Shown here piece after piece: positions 16,091 through 24,104 of a stretch of DNA of 53,521 nucleotides. The stretch spans positions 1-53,521 of the forward strand of contig JAFSJW010000065.1 of assembly GCA_017449265.1 (NCBI GenBank), in the 5' to 3' direction. The stretch comes from Treponema sp. (GTDB lineage Bacteria; Spirochaetota; Spirochaetia; Treponematales; Treponemataceae). Every line of letters starts with the position of its first letter. Positions within the stretch are counted from its first letter, which is position 1. Both the position numbers and the translations under genes were made by a program. The notes beneath the pieces were generated by a model. The model was not told the origin of the DNA. It ran no database searches and was given only the letters and a program-made list of their open reading frames with translations.

Positions 16091-17530
16091 ATGCAGTTTT
16101 TATCTTTTTCATTTGCGCTTTTCGTTGTGATTTCTACACTACTATACTATTGCGTTTTTTCCCCCCCCCGATTTCGCACGGTTGAAAATCGTATATTATT
16201 GCAGCAAATCCTCATTCTTTTAGGGAGCTTTTCGTTCTACTCGTTTGCAGGGTTACGATTCCTTCCGTTCCTTCTTTATGTAATCGCGATTTCTTATTTT
16301 GCAGGGATTTTCTGTAAGAACAGACTTCTTCTGATACTTTTTCTCGTTTTAGATGTTGCCCCGCTTTTTGTTTTTAAATATAGCCCTCAGATTTTTCATA
16401 AACACTGGATTTTTCCTTTGGGATTATCGTTTATCACATTTCAGAGCATAAGCTATATTGCAGATTGTTACACAAAGAAAATTTCTGCAGAGCGCAATCC
16501 TTTTATGGTTGCTCTGTTTATAAGCTTTTTTCCGACTATTTCATCAGGACCAATTCAAAGACCGCAATCGTTAATTCCACAACTGAAAACTGTTCATAAT
16601 TTTGATTATGATTCTGCGACCGATGGATTGAAACTTTTTGTGTGGGGTATGTTCAAAAAGCTCTGCATTGCAGATAAAATCGCCCTCTATGTAAATTTTG
16701 TATACGGCAATGCCTGCGAGCAAAATTCATTCGCGCTTCTTCTGGCAACGATTCTTTATTCTTTTCAGATTTATTGTGATTTTTCTGGCTACAGTGATAT
16801 GGCAATAGGCGTTGCCCGATATTTTGGCTTTGATGTCGGAAAGAACTTTGACCATCCTTATTTGTCGCAGTCTGTTGGTGAGTTCTGGCGGAGATGGCAT
16901 ATTTCTTTGTCTTCATGGCTTCGCGATTATGTTTATATTCCGCTTGGAGGAAGCCGTGTTGCTATGCCAAGAATATATCTTAACATTTTGATTACTTTTT
17001 TCATCAGCGGAATATGGCACGGCTCAGGCTGGAATTTTATTGTTTGGGGATTGCTGCACGGTTTTTATCTATGTGCAGAGCGATTTTCAAAACCAGTGTC
17101 AGAAAAAATCAAGATTCCAGCTGTTATAAAAATTGTGCTTACATTTTGTCTCTTGTCTTTTGCATGGATTTTCTTTCGGGCTACGAATTTTCAGGAAGCA
17201 CGGTTAATAGTTGGAAAAATTATTCATATACAACCAGAAATAGGAAAATTTCTTGAACTGATTAATTCTGTTGGCATAGCAGAAAGTATAAGACTTTCAT
17301 TTTCACTTACTGATATTACATTAGGAACTTTGGAAGATAAGGCTATTTTTATGTTTCTTTTTTTGGGATTTATATCAGTTTCTCTTATTACAAGAAACAA
17401 ATCTGGACTTGAAATTGTGCGAAAAAAATCTTTTGCAATCAGATGGATTTTGTATTGCATTCTATTTTTATCAATTTTGCTATTTTCGAATTTTTCAAAA
17501 AATACGGATTTCCTTTACTTTGCATTTTGA
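16091..17530 (+). CDS. MBOAT-family O-acyltransferase (AlgI/DltB-like)
   Basis: A roughly 479-residue polytopic membrane protein that moves acyl groups across the membrane to a surface polymer. Family marks: PLGLSFITFQSISYIADCY, SFFPTISSGPIQRP, QIYCDFSGYSDMAIG, DHPYLSQSVGEFWRRWHISL with SWLRDYVYIPLGG, and the catalytic His in FISGIWHGSGWNFIVWGLLHG. The ATG at 16091, with AGGA 7 bases upstream, gives the normal hydrophobic N-terminus; the frame is also open for 25 codons before it. A run of nine C (16161-16169) lies in codons 24-27, encoding S-P-P-R. The frame is intact with nine. Change by one base would truncate the protein soon after, so this is a candidate on/off switch. The SGNH partner follows 8 bases after the stop. 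Confidence 0.9.
   Translation: MQFLSFSFALFVVISTLLYYCVFSPPRFRTVENRILLQQILILLGSFSFYSFAGLRFLPFLLYVIAISYFAGIFCKNRLLLILFLVLDVAPLFVFKYSPQIFHKHWIFPLGLSFITFQSISYIADCYTKKISAERNPFMVALFISFFPTISSGPIQRPQSLIPQLKTVHNFDYDSATDGLKLFVWGMFKKLCIADKIALYVNFVYGNACEQNSFALLLATILYSFQIYCDFSGYSDMAIGVARYFGFDVGKNFDHPYLSQSVGEFWRRWHISLSSWLRDYVYIPLGGSRVAMPRIYLNILITFFISGIWHGSGWNFIVWGLLHGFYLCAERFSKPVSEKIKIPAVIKIVLTFCLLSFAWIFFRATNFQEARLIVGKIIHIQPEIGKFLELINSVGIAESIRLSFSLTDITLGTLEDKAIFMFLFLGFISVSLITRNKSGLEIVRKKSFAIRWILYCILFLSILLFSNFSKNTDFLYFAF
16161..16169 (+). repeat. C9 homopolymer tract inside the MBOAT gene
   Basis: Nine C directly after six T, within codons 24-27 of the acyltransferase gene. The frame is open at this length. 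Homopolymer C/G runs of this size are known slippage sites in treponemes and other host-associated bacteria. Confidence 0.75.
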
Positions 17531-17538
17531 GTGAGATT

Positions 17539-18474
17539 ATGAAAAGGTTTATTTTAAAATTACTGATACCGACTGCTCTGTTTTTTGTCTTGGTTCTTGC
17601 GCTTTTGCTTATAACAGCTCCGCAGTATACGCATACTTATACCGCTTCTTTTATTGATAAAATGAAACGGTTGGAGAGCATTCAAGAACCAAAAATCGTG
17701 CTTGTGTCAAATTCGAACCTTGCATTTGGGATTCAGTCGGAACTGATTGAAAAAGAAATCGGTATGCCTGTCGTAAATCTTGGTTTGCACGGAGGATTAG
17801 GAAATGCGTTCCATGAAAGAATGCCTCTGTTCAATTTGACGGAAGGTGACATTATTGTTATCTGCCATCTGTCTTACAGCGATGATGATTGCATTCAAGA
17901 CCCTGTGCTTGCTTTGACGACAGTGGAAAATTATTTTCATTTTTGGAAAATTTTCAGACCGAAAGATTTTCCGTATATTATTAACGCACTTCCAAAATAC
18001 ATATATAGATGTATAAAACGAAAAATTAATAAAAGCGATGTGGAGCCGACAACTCCGAATTGTTATTTGCGCAGTGCTTTTAATAAATATGGCGACAATG
18101 TTTTTCCGCGCAATGTCGCGGGTGGCGAAAATCCACCGTACCTTTGGCATCCCGGCGTGAATGATATTTGCATGAAACGAATCAACAAATTATATTCATA
18201 TTGCAAAAAAAGGGGCGTGGAAATTGTCATTGCTGGCTATCCAATAATAAGCGGACTTCCAGGTTTTTCGCTTGACGAATATAAGAACTTTCAGAATGAA
18301 TTGAAAAAATCTGCAGCTTGTCCTGTTATTTCTGATTTCACAGATTATGTTTTTGACAAAAAATATTTCTACTCGGGTGCTCTGCACATGACGAATGACG
18401 GGGCAAGAGTTAGAACTGAGCAATTAGTAAAAGATTTGAAAGTTTTCTTGGATAAGAAAGGGCAGGGAAATTAG
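17539..18474 (+). CDS. SGNH/DltD-like partner of the MBOAT acyltransferase
   Basis: A 311-residue membrane-anchored protein, counted from ATG 17539 (MKRFILKLL), which lies 8 bases after the MBOAT stop; a longer frame from 17443 would overlap that gene and is unlikely. One N-terminal helix (about 1-25) is followed by a periplasmic SGNH-type domain. Block I appears as LVSNSNLAFGI with Ser/Asn, VNLGLHGGLGNAF follows, and the C-terminal block GALHMTNDGA supplies the His. MBOAT proteins for cell-wall and polysaccharide acylation are regularly paired with such a gene (DltB-DltD, AlgI-AlgJ/X), which completes transfer of the acyl group outside the cell. A terminator hairpin follows at 18483-18526. 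Confidence 0.78.
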   Translation: MKRFILKLLIPTALFFVLVLALLLITAPQYTHTYTASFIDKMKRLESIQEPKIVLVSNSNLAFGIQSELIEKEIGMPVVNLGLHGGLGNAFHERMPLFNLTEGDIIVICHLSYSDDDCIQDPVLALTTVENYFHFWKIFRPKDFPYIINALPKYIYRCIKRKINKSDVEPTTPNCYLRSAFNKYGDNVFPRNVAGGENPPYLWHPGVNDICMKRINKLYSYCKKRGVEIVIAGYPIISGLPGFSLDEYKNFQNELKKSAACPVISDFTDYVFDKKYFYSGALHMTNDGARVRTEQLVKDLKVFLDKKGQGN

Positions 18475-18482
18475 GAAAGAAA

Positions 18483-18526
18483 CCATCGGACAAGCAGAAT
18501 ATATTTTGTCCGATGGAATTATTTTT
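18483..18526. terminator. Bidirectional Rho-independent terminator
   Basis: CCATCGGACAA (18483-18493) pairs perfectly with TTGTCCGATGG (18506-18516) and is followed by AATTATTTTT. It lies between the convergent SGNH gene and the FocA-type gene and can serve both. Confidence 0.85.
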
Positions 18527-18542
18527 GCTGCAACTTGAAGCG

Positions 18543-19337
18543 TTAGTCTTCGTCCTGAGGTCTCAGGAACACGAGCCAGTAACCAGCACCGACGAGGATA
18601 GAGCCGCCTATGATGTTACCGATTGTAACAGGAAGAAGATTCTTCCAGAAATAGTTAAGGACGGTAAGACCTTCTGACGGAAGGTTGTAGACATACTTGG
18701 CGATGATTCCCGCAGGAATGAAGTACATATTGGCGACGGAATGCTCAAATCCACAAATTACGAAGATTGCGACAGGAAGGTAAAGAACCGGAATCTTGCC
18801 GTTGATTTCTTCGGTGGCGAACGACATCCAGATTGCTACGCAGACAAGGAAGTTACAAAGGATTCCCTTTATCATTCCGTCAAGGAAAGTCATGGAGACT
18901 TTGCCAGTCGCTGTGCTTACCGCAAGCTCGGCAAGCTTTCCGCCGTACAAGTCGAACACATGGCCGTAATTTGCGAGGGCGGCGATGAACGCGCCTCCGA
19001 CCATGTTCCCGAGATAGACGAAAAGCCAAGTACGGAGCATTGCCATCATATAAGTGTTCTTTGAAAGGACGGAAATGAAGATAAGACAGTTTCCCGTGAA
19101 AAGCTCACCGCTGGCAATTACGACCATAACCAATCCGACTGGAAATACTACTCCGCTCAGAAACCTTCCGAGTCCGGCAGGCGTAACCCCGCACGAAACA
19201 ATCTGGCTTGTAAGACCGCCCAAAGCTATGAACGCTCCTGCGAAAAAAGCGAGCACAAAAAGTACCCACGACTTGCGTGACGTCTTACCGTCACCTACCA
19301 TAATATACAGTTCTGCAATTTCTGCTGGTGTATTCAT
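18543..19337 (-). CDS. Formate/nitrite transporter family channel
   Basis: A 264-residue inner-membrane protein of the FocA/NirC family (PF01226), pentameric channels for small monovalent anions such as formate, nitrite or hydrosulfide. Six hydrophobic segments are visible. Family marks are AFFAGAFIALGG near residue 35, VFPVGLVMVVIASGELFTGN (about 87-106), the CNFLVCVAIWMSF turn and the signature GFEHSVANMYFIP with the central His. Short N-terminal and C-terminal tails are normal. It appears to be a single-gene unit. Substrate cannot be fixed from sequence alone; no pyruvate formate-lyase or nitrite reductase gene is adjacent, so formate is only the default guess for a fermentative treponeme. 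Confidence 0.93.
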   Translation of the reverse strand: MNTPAEIAELYIMVGDGKTSRKSWVLFVLAFFAGAFIALGGLTSQIVSCGVTPAGLGRFLSGVVFPVGLVMVVIASGELFTGNCLIFISVLSKNTYMMAMLRTWLFVYLGNMVGGAFIAALANYGHVFDLYGGKLAELAVSTATGKVSMTFLDGMIKGILCNFLVCVAIWMSFATEEINGKIPVLYLPVAIFVICGFEHSVANMYFIPAGIIAKYVYNLPSEGLTVLNYFWKNLLPVTIGNIIGGSILVGAGYWLVFLRPQDED

Positions 19338-19380
19338 TTTATACCTTCTTTTTTTGTTTGGATATTATAACAAATTATTG

Positions 19381-20793
19381 TTAGTTTACAATATCCTCAT
19401 CGCCGAACGGATCTCCGCATTCAGGGCAGAACTTCGGCGGATTGTGCGGGTCACTCGGCTCCCAGCCGCACTTGTCGCACTTGTACAAAGGCGCACCCGC
19501 AGGCTTCGGTTTTCCGCACTCCGAGCAGAACTTGCCCTTGTTGACGGCACCACAGCTGCAAGTCCAGCCGGATGTTTCGGAAGGTTTTGGAGCTCCGCAC
19601 TCAGGGCAGAACTTTCCTGTTGCGTTTGCCCCGCATTTTGCGCATTTCCAGCCTGCTGCGGAAGAAGCTCCCCCAGCCTGAGGAGCTGGATTTTGAGGAG
19701 CCTGCGGCTTTTGGGTTGCCTGTCCGTACTGGTAACCGCCCATCATTCCTGCCATGCCCATTCCCATAAAGCCCGACATCGCGCCGTTTCCGTTCTTTGC
19801 AGCGTCACGCATAGCCTGTGCCTGAGAAGCTGCCATGCGAGCGTCCATGCCGCCTCCGTAAAGGTCAGCCTCTTCTTTTCCGGTGTATATATCCGCGCGC
19901 TTTGCCTGGACGGCTTTCTGCATTTCACGGATTTCTTTCTCCACTTCCTCATCTGCCTTGAGCGACGCAATGCTGATTGAAACAATCTCAAGACCGCGGA
20001 GATTGCGCCATTTCTCAGAAAGAGCCTCATTCAAGAAATTTGAAAGCTCCGTCGTATGACCTGGAATAGCCGAATACCTTACCCCCATCTCCGAGATTTT
20101 GGCGAACGCAGGCTGCAACGCATCAAGAAGCTCGGAGCGCATCTGTGTTTCCAAGGATTCGCGGCTATAGCTATCCGTTACATTCCCGCAGATATTCGTA
20201 TAAAAACGGATAGGGTCTGCGACATGGAAGCTGTACTCACCGAAGCACTTGATTCCAATGTCAATGTCAATGAAAGCATTTCTGTCAACAACGCGGAAAG
20301 GAACTGGCGCCGCCGTTCCGTATTTGTTTCCCACAAGCTCCTTTGTGTTCACATAATACACCCTCTGGTCTTTTGGCGGCTCTCCACCGAATGTGAATCT
20401 CCGCCCCATCTCCTTAAAGCTCTCCATAATTCCCGCGCCAAGGCTTCCTGAGAAGATAGAAGGCTCGGTAGAGGAATCGTACACGAATTCGCCCGGCTCG
20501 GCGCAAAGTTCCGCCACCTTGCCGTTATCTACGATTATCATGCACTGACCGTCAGCAACAGCAATTACAGAGCCTTTCGTTATGATGTTATCAGTTCCCT
20601 TTGTGTTTGCGGAGCGTTTTCCGGTTCGTTTCTGCCCCTTGACGATAAGTGTATCCGCGTCTATCGCGTCACAATAAAAGAATTCCTTCCACTGGTCAGC
20701 AAGAGTGCCGCCCACGGCTCCGCCGAGAGCTGAAAGAGCTCCTATACCAGTAGCCCCCGCAACCGCATTTGCCGCTAATGAAATAAGTCCCAT
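19381..20793 (-). CDS. YdjI-like SPFH-domain protein with three C-terminal zinc ribbons
   Basis: A 470-residue protein with a glycine/alanine-rich N-terminus, an SPFH/virion-core-like domain (about 30-300: KEFFYCDAIDADTLIVKG, GQCMIIVDNGKVAELC, RVYYVNTKELVGNKYGT, FGEYSFHVADPIRFYTNI), a short helical and Gly/Met-rich linker, and three zinc ribbons in the last 90 residues (CAKC/CPEC, a CSC/CSEC pair, CDKC/CPEC). In Bacillus subtilis the similar YdjI works with YdjG and YdjH to recruit PspA to stressed membranes. The next gene upstream here (20954-22285) is YdjG-like, which supports the call; no PspA or YdjH gene is in the window. It probably acts at the cytosolic face of the membrane. Confidence 0.85.
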   Translation of the reverse strand: MGLISLAANAVAGATGIGALSALGGAVGGTLADQWKEFFYCDAIDADTLIVKGQKRTGKRSANTKGTDNIITKGSVIAVADGQCMIIVDNGKVAELCAEPGEFVYDSSTEPSIFSGSLGAGIMESFKEMGRRFTFGGEPPKDQRVYYVNTKELVGNKYGTAAPVPFRVVDRNAFIDIDIGIKCFGEYSFHVADPIRFYTNICGNVTDSYSRESLETQMRSELLDALQPAFAKISEMGVRYSAIPGHTTELSNFLNEALSEKWRNLRGLEIVSISIASLKADEEVEKEIREMQKAVQAKRADIYTGKEEADLYGGGMDARMAASQAQAMRDAAKNGNGAMSGFMGMGMAGMMGGYQYGQATQKPQAPQNPAPQAGGASSAAGWKCAKCGANATGKFCPECGAPKPSETSGWTCSCGAVNKGKFCSECGKPKPAGAPLYKCDKCGWEPSDPHNPPKFCPECGDPFGDEDIVN

Positions 20794-20828
20794 AAGATTC
20801 CTCCAAGAATTTTATTTATATTAGACAT

Positions 20829-20871
20829 GTTCGCAAAACCGACTCTCACAGAAAATCACCATTTTCCGAAC
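20829..20871. repeat. Degenerate relative of the TGTTCGGAAA palindrome
   Basis: TGTTCGCAAAA and TTTTCCGAACA are inverted with one mismatch but are separated by a loop of about 22 bases. It lies in the spacer upstream of the YdjI-like gene. It may be an eroded copy of the hairpin family seen at 11705, 37216 and 44537. Confidence 0.4.
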
Positions 20872-20953
20872 AAATCTATTGTACAGAGCGGGGCAGAAAA
20901 CATTGAGCCGTTCCATGCCTCCGCAAATTATACTTGCTATGCGCCGAATAATT

Positions 20954-22285
20954 TCAGCTTGTTTTGATTATTCGCTCGGTATCGTGCGTGAAAATGTCCT
21001 TACTAACAGAAATACGCGCGCCTCCGCTCAAATAATTGCCTGCCCCGTCGGCTGTTGCGACGCTCCTCATCTTTGAGTTTGCCGAAGCCAGCGAAACTCC
21101 GGCAATAATCAGCGATATGATTGAAATCACGACGCTTCCAGGAACAAGCATCTGCTGTATGTCCGATTTCATAAAATACAGGATTGCGAAAGCTATTCCC
21201 GCGCCTACGCCAAACGATACCAGAAGCCGTTTGAAAAACAATGCCACTGCTTTTGAGCGGCTCACGGGAAGATTTCCGACTATTTTTCCAGTCTGACCGT
21301 TCACGGCGAATGTGTATTTCTGACCTTCGTACAAAGTGTTCAGAAGATAGACAGGCAGAAGTCCGTAGAAAACTGTGCCAGACTCAAGCTTTATGTGCGC
21401 CTCCGAGAGAGTTTCGGTATCGTACCCTTCCACAGTCCCGCGGAAAGCCTCAATGCAAGTCCTTGCGCAGCGTTTGTGCGCCCGGGCAAAAGAATCCTCC
21501 GCGCTCACATCATGGATGTCAGCGAAGAAGCCCGGCAAAAAGCCCGTTGAGAACGGCTGCAGCTTGTCGTAATGATACGGCTCTACAGAATCCATAAGGT
21601 CATCGTCCATTTTTTTGGATGCGTCCACGGGAACGAGCTTGAAGCTGACCTCACCCTCGCGGGTACACTTGAAATGATGCGTTATTTCTTTTTGACCGTC
21701 AGCCGTTCTGATTATCTCTCGTTTTGTCGTGCTGAACACGGCAGAGCCAGATGCAGTCCCGTCAAAGAGCCAGAACGGAACATACACGCCCTTTATTTCC
21801 TCAAGACGGTTCTTTCCGGCGAATGTGTCCGGAAGAAGAGGCTTTCCATTGTAGAATGCTTTTAGTATACCGACAGCATCTTTCTGCTTTATTTCAAACG
21901 GAATTATGTAATCGGGGTGAAGGGAGCCTGAGAACTGAGTCTCAACTACGGTAGGATTGTTGCAGTACGGACAGCTCGTTGCCGCCGTCGTATGCTCGCA
22001 GAGTATAGTCCCGCCGCAGGAAGGGCAGGTGTATTCTTTCATCACGGAAGCATCCTGCCCCCATTCCTCAGAAAGCTGACTTGTGTTCCATTCTGCCTGT
22101 CCGCCCTCAAAATCGCACCCAAATTCAGACTCGTTTTCTGAACTACCTGCATGGTTATGGGCGGCCGCTATTTCCTCAGGGGAAAAAGAGCTTGCGCAAT
22201 ACGGGCATTTTAGTTTTGAGCTTGCGACATCAAAAGCAAGCGGTCCGCCGCATGACGGACACTGATAATTCTGAATCTCTGTCAT
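20954..22285 (-). CDS. YdjG-like double zinc-ribbon membrane protein
   Basis: A 443-residue protein opening with a zinc ribbon (CPSCG and CPYCASSFS, residues 9-34) and a second one (CPSCGGTILC ... CPYCNNPTVV, about 86-110). A conserved middle domain follows (HPDYIIPFEIKQKDAV, GVYVPFWLFDG, LPVYLLNTLYEGQKYTFAVNG) with two membrane helices (about 345-405) and a short C-terminal tail. This arrangement matches the YdjG-type partner of YdjI, which holds YdjI at the membrane in Bacillus. It lies 160 bases upstream of the YdjI-like gene on the same strand and may share its transcript. Direct assignment to envelope-stress control is an inference from that pair. Confidence 0.75.
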   Translation of the reverse strand: MTEIQNYQCPSCGGPLAFDVASSKLKCPYCASSFSPEEIAAAHNHAGSSENESEFGCDFEGGQAEWNTSQLSEEWGQDASVMKEYTCPSCGGTILCEHTTAATSCPYCNNPTVVETQFSGSLHPDYIIPFEIKQKDAVGILKAFYNGKPLLPDTFAGKNRLEEIKGVYVPFWLFDGTASGSAVFSTTKREIIRTADGQKEITHHFKCTREGEVSFKLVPVDASKKMDDDLMDSVEPYHYDKLQPFSTGFLPGFFADIHDVSAEDSFARAHKRCARTCIEAFRGTVEGYDTETLSEAHIKLESGTVFYGLLPVYLLNTLYEGQKYTFAVNGQTGKIVGNLPVSRSKAVALFFKRLLVSFGVGAGIAFAILYFMKSDIQQMLVPGSVVISIISLIIAGVSLASANSKMRSVATADGAGNYLSGGARISVSKDIFTHDTERIIKTS

Positions 22286-22471
22286 TTCTGTCTCTTCTTC
22301 GCTGAATCAAAAAAATCAATTGAAAAATCCTGATTCTATAAATAACTAGTATAATCGACATATTAAGAAAACACAAAGAAAAAATCAGTTTTTTTTAATA
22401 GGAAACTCGTAAAAATTTAAGTTTTTGGAGCCGTCCGATAGTTTTTCGCATTTTTGGAATTTTACAGGGGA

Positions 22472-22528
22472 GTGCGGTCATTTCGATTTTTCAGTCTTGC
22501 TCCGCAAACGAAAGATAAATGACCGCAC
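22472..22528. terminator. Long inverted repeat downstream of the fucO-like gene
   Basis: GTGCGGTCATTT (22472-22483) and AAATGACCGCAC (22517-22528) are perfect 12-base inverted arms with a 33-base loop. It starts 11 bases after the end of the lactaldehyde reductase gene and may terminate or stabilise its transcript; the loop is long for an intrinsic terminator. Confidence 0.4.
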
Positions 22529-22538
22529 ATATGGATTT

Positions 22539-23690
22539 TTATTTCAGCAGACTGTTGAACAAGTCAAGCACATCCTGTTTTGAGGCATCACGCGGATTTC
22601 CTGGTGCGCACGCATCCTTTACGGCACATTCAGCAAGGTAGTCCAAGTCCTCAGGTTTTACGATGTCTTTCAGGCTTTGCGGAATGCCAACATCCACGGA
22701 AAGCTTGCGAACCGCGTCTACGGCCGCTTTCCTGTATTCATCCTGGCTCATCTTGTCAACATCCTTAACGCCCATAACACGCGCAATCTCGCGGTATTTC
22801 TCGCCCGATGCAGGCGCGTTGAATTCCATGACGGTAGGCAGTAGGATTGCGCAGGCGACTCCGTGCGGAGTGTCGTAGAACGCGCTCAGGGTGTGTGCCA
22901 TAGCGTGGTCGATTCCGAGACCTACATTCGAGAATCCCATTCCCGCGATGTACTGTCCCAGCGCCATATCCTCGCGTCCTTTAGCATCGCCCTTGACTGA
23001 GGCACGGAGCGAGCGTCCTATGATTTCGATTGCCTTAAGGTGCATCATGTCCGTCATTTCCCATGCGGCCTTTGTGATGTAGCCCTCGATTGCGTGCGTG
23101 AGAGCATCCATTCCAGTTGATGCCGCAAGCTTTGCCGGCATTGACATCATCATATCCGGGTCAACGAACGCAACGAGCGGAATGTCATGAACATCGACGC
23201 AGACGAATTTGCGCTTTGCCTGAACATCCGTGATAACATAGTTGATTGTTACTTCGGCTGCCGTTCCTGATGTCGTCGGGACGGCAAGAATCGGAAGGCA
23301 TGCGTTTTTTGTTTGGGCAACGCCTTCAAGTGAGCGGACATCCGCAAACTCGGGGTTCGTCATAATGATTCCCACCGCCTTTGCAGTATCCATCGAAGAG
23401 CCTCCGCCAATAGCGATGATGTAGTCCGCGCCGCACTTCTTGCAGGCTTCAACGCCGGCCGTAACATTCTCCACAGGCGGATTCGGTTTTATGTCCGAAT
23501 ACACATCATACGCAAGCCTTGCTTTGTCAAGGACATCCGTGACTTTTTTCGTCACTCCGAATTTTATCAAATCGGGGTCGGTGCAGACGAAAGCCTTCTT
23601 CCAGCCGTGGGACTTTGCCTCGTTCACGATTTCATTGATTGCGCCTTTTCCATGATAAGACGTCTGGTTCAATGTGATTCTGTTTGCCAT
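22539..23690 (-). CDS. fucO: Lactaldehyde reductase / iron-containing alcohol dehydrogenase
   Basis: A 383-residue group III iron-dependent alcohol dehydrogenase. It follows FucO closely from its first residues (MANRITLNQTSYHGKGAI) through GGGSSMDTAKAVGI, NPEFADVRSLEG, PTTSGTAAEVTINYVITD, RKFVCVDVHDIP, MDALTHAIEGYI and GLGIDHAMAHTLSAFYDTPHG. The metal ligands (Asp and His in MDALTH, His in IDHAMAH and DTPHG) are present. FucO reduces L-lactaldehyde from fucose or rhamnose to 1,2-propanediol with NADH. No fucose or rhamnose gene adjoins it, and in this neighbourhood a role on phosphonoacetaldehyde is imaginable but not supported by sequence. Single-gene unit. Confidence 0.9.
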   Translation of the reverse strand: MANRITLNQTSYHGKGAINEIVNEAKSHGWKKAFVCTDPDLIKFGVTKKVTDVLDKARLAYDVYSDIKPNPPVENVTAGVEACKKCGADYIIAIGGGSSMDTAKAVGIIMTNPEFADVRSLEGVAQTKNACLPILAVPTTSGTAAEVTINYVITDVQAKRKFVCVDVHDIPLVAFVDPDMMMSMPAKLAASTGMDALTHAIEGYITKAAWEMTDMMHLKAIEIIGRSLRASVKGDAKGREDMALGQYIAGMGFSNVGLGIDHAMAHTLSAFYDTPHGVACAILLPTVMEFNAPASGEKYREIARVMGVKDVDKMSQDEYRKAAVDAVRKLSVDVGIPQSLKDIVKPEDLDYLAECAVKDACAPGNPRDASKQDVLDLFNSLLK

Positions 23691-24086
23691 TTTTTTGCTA
23701 ATACCTCCAGAAAAAAATTCAACTGAAAATAAGTATCAATCCAAAATCAAAATTTGGCAAGAAAAAAATATTCTCGCATATTTTAAAAATTGTGGTATTA
23801 TAGAATCTTGGGTATTTCGGAAAATTCCCCGGATTTTCCTGAGCAGACGAACAACTTGTATATGTATGTGACTTGAAATGTGTCGATAAAGATATTAGGC
23901 AAGTCTGTCTGCCGTATTTTTTAGCGGAGTCCCGAATTCAGGACATTCGCTTTTTGACAGGACGGTTTAACGCAATATTGCGGATTTGCTCGTACGTACC
24001 GAAAAGATAATGTGCGAAAAAAAAGGAAATGAAAGCCTTTCGCAAAACATAGGCTTCCAAATCCCCCCCCCGTCTGTTATACTACA
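23691..24086. other. Divergent intergenic region, no gene seen
   Basis: Nearly 400 bases between two divergent genes. No coding frame looks real. A plus-strand TTGACA at about 23956 and a small GGAAAAT/ATTTTCC inverted repeat (23819-23839) are the only motifs that stand out. The C9 tract annotated separately ends this stretch. Confidence 0.4.
24063..24083 (+). promoter_or_regulatory. C9 tract next to a -10 box, candidate phase-variable promoter
   Basis: Nine C (24063-24071) lie 6 bases upstream of TATACT (24078-24083), a near-consensus -10 box. A -35 at normal spacing would fall at about 24055-24060 (TTCCAA, poor), so the tract occupies the spacer. Length change would alter -35/-10 spacing. 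If this promoter is right, ATG 24087 is too close to be the translation start and ATG 24105 is used. Confidence 0.5.
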
Positions 24087-24104
24087 ATGAGGAACAGGAA
24101 ATAT

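Noticed and set aside
19054..19980. 308-codon plus-strand open frame
   Set aside because: Antisense to the FocA-type and YdjI-like genes across their junction; translation is Ser/Arg/Cys-rich shadow sequence.
22539..23690. Iron alcohol dehydrogenase as phosphonoacetaldehyde reductase
   Set aside because: Sequence follows FucO too closely and it is not linked to the phosphonate genes.
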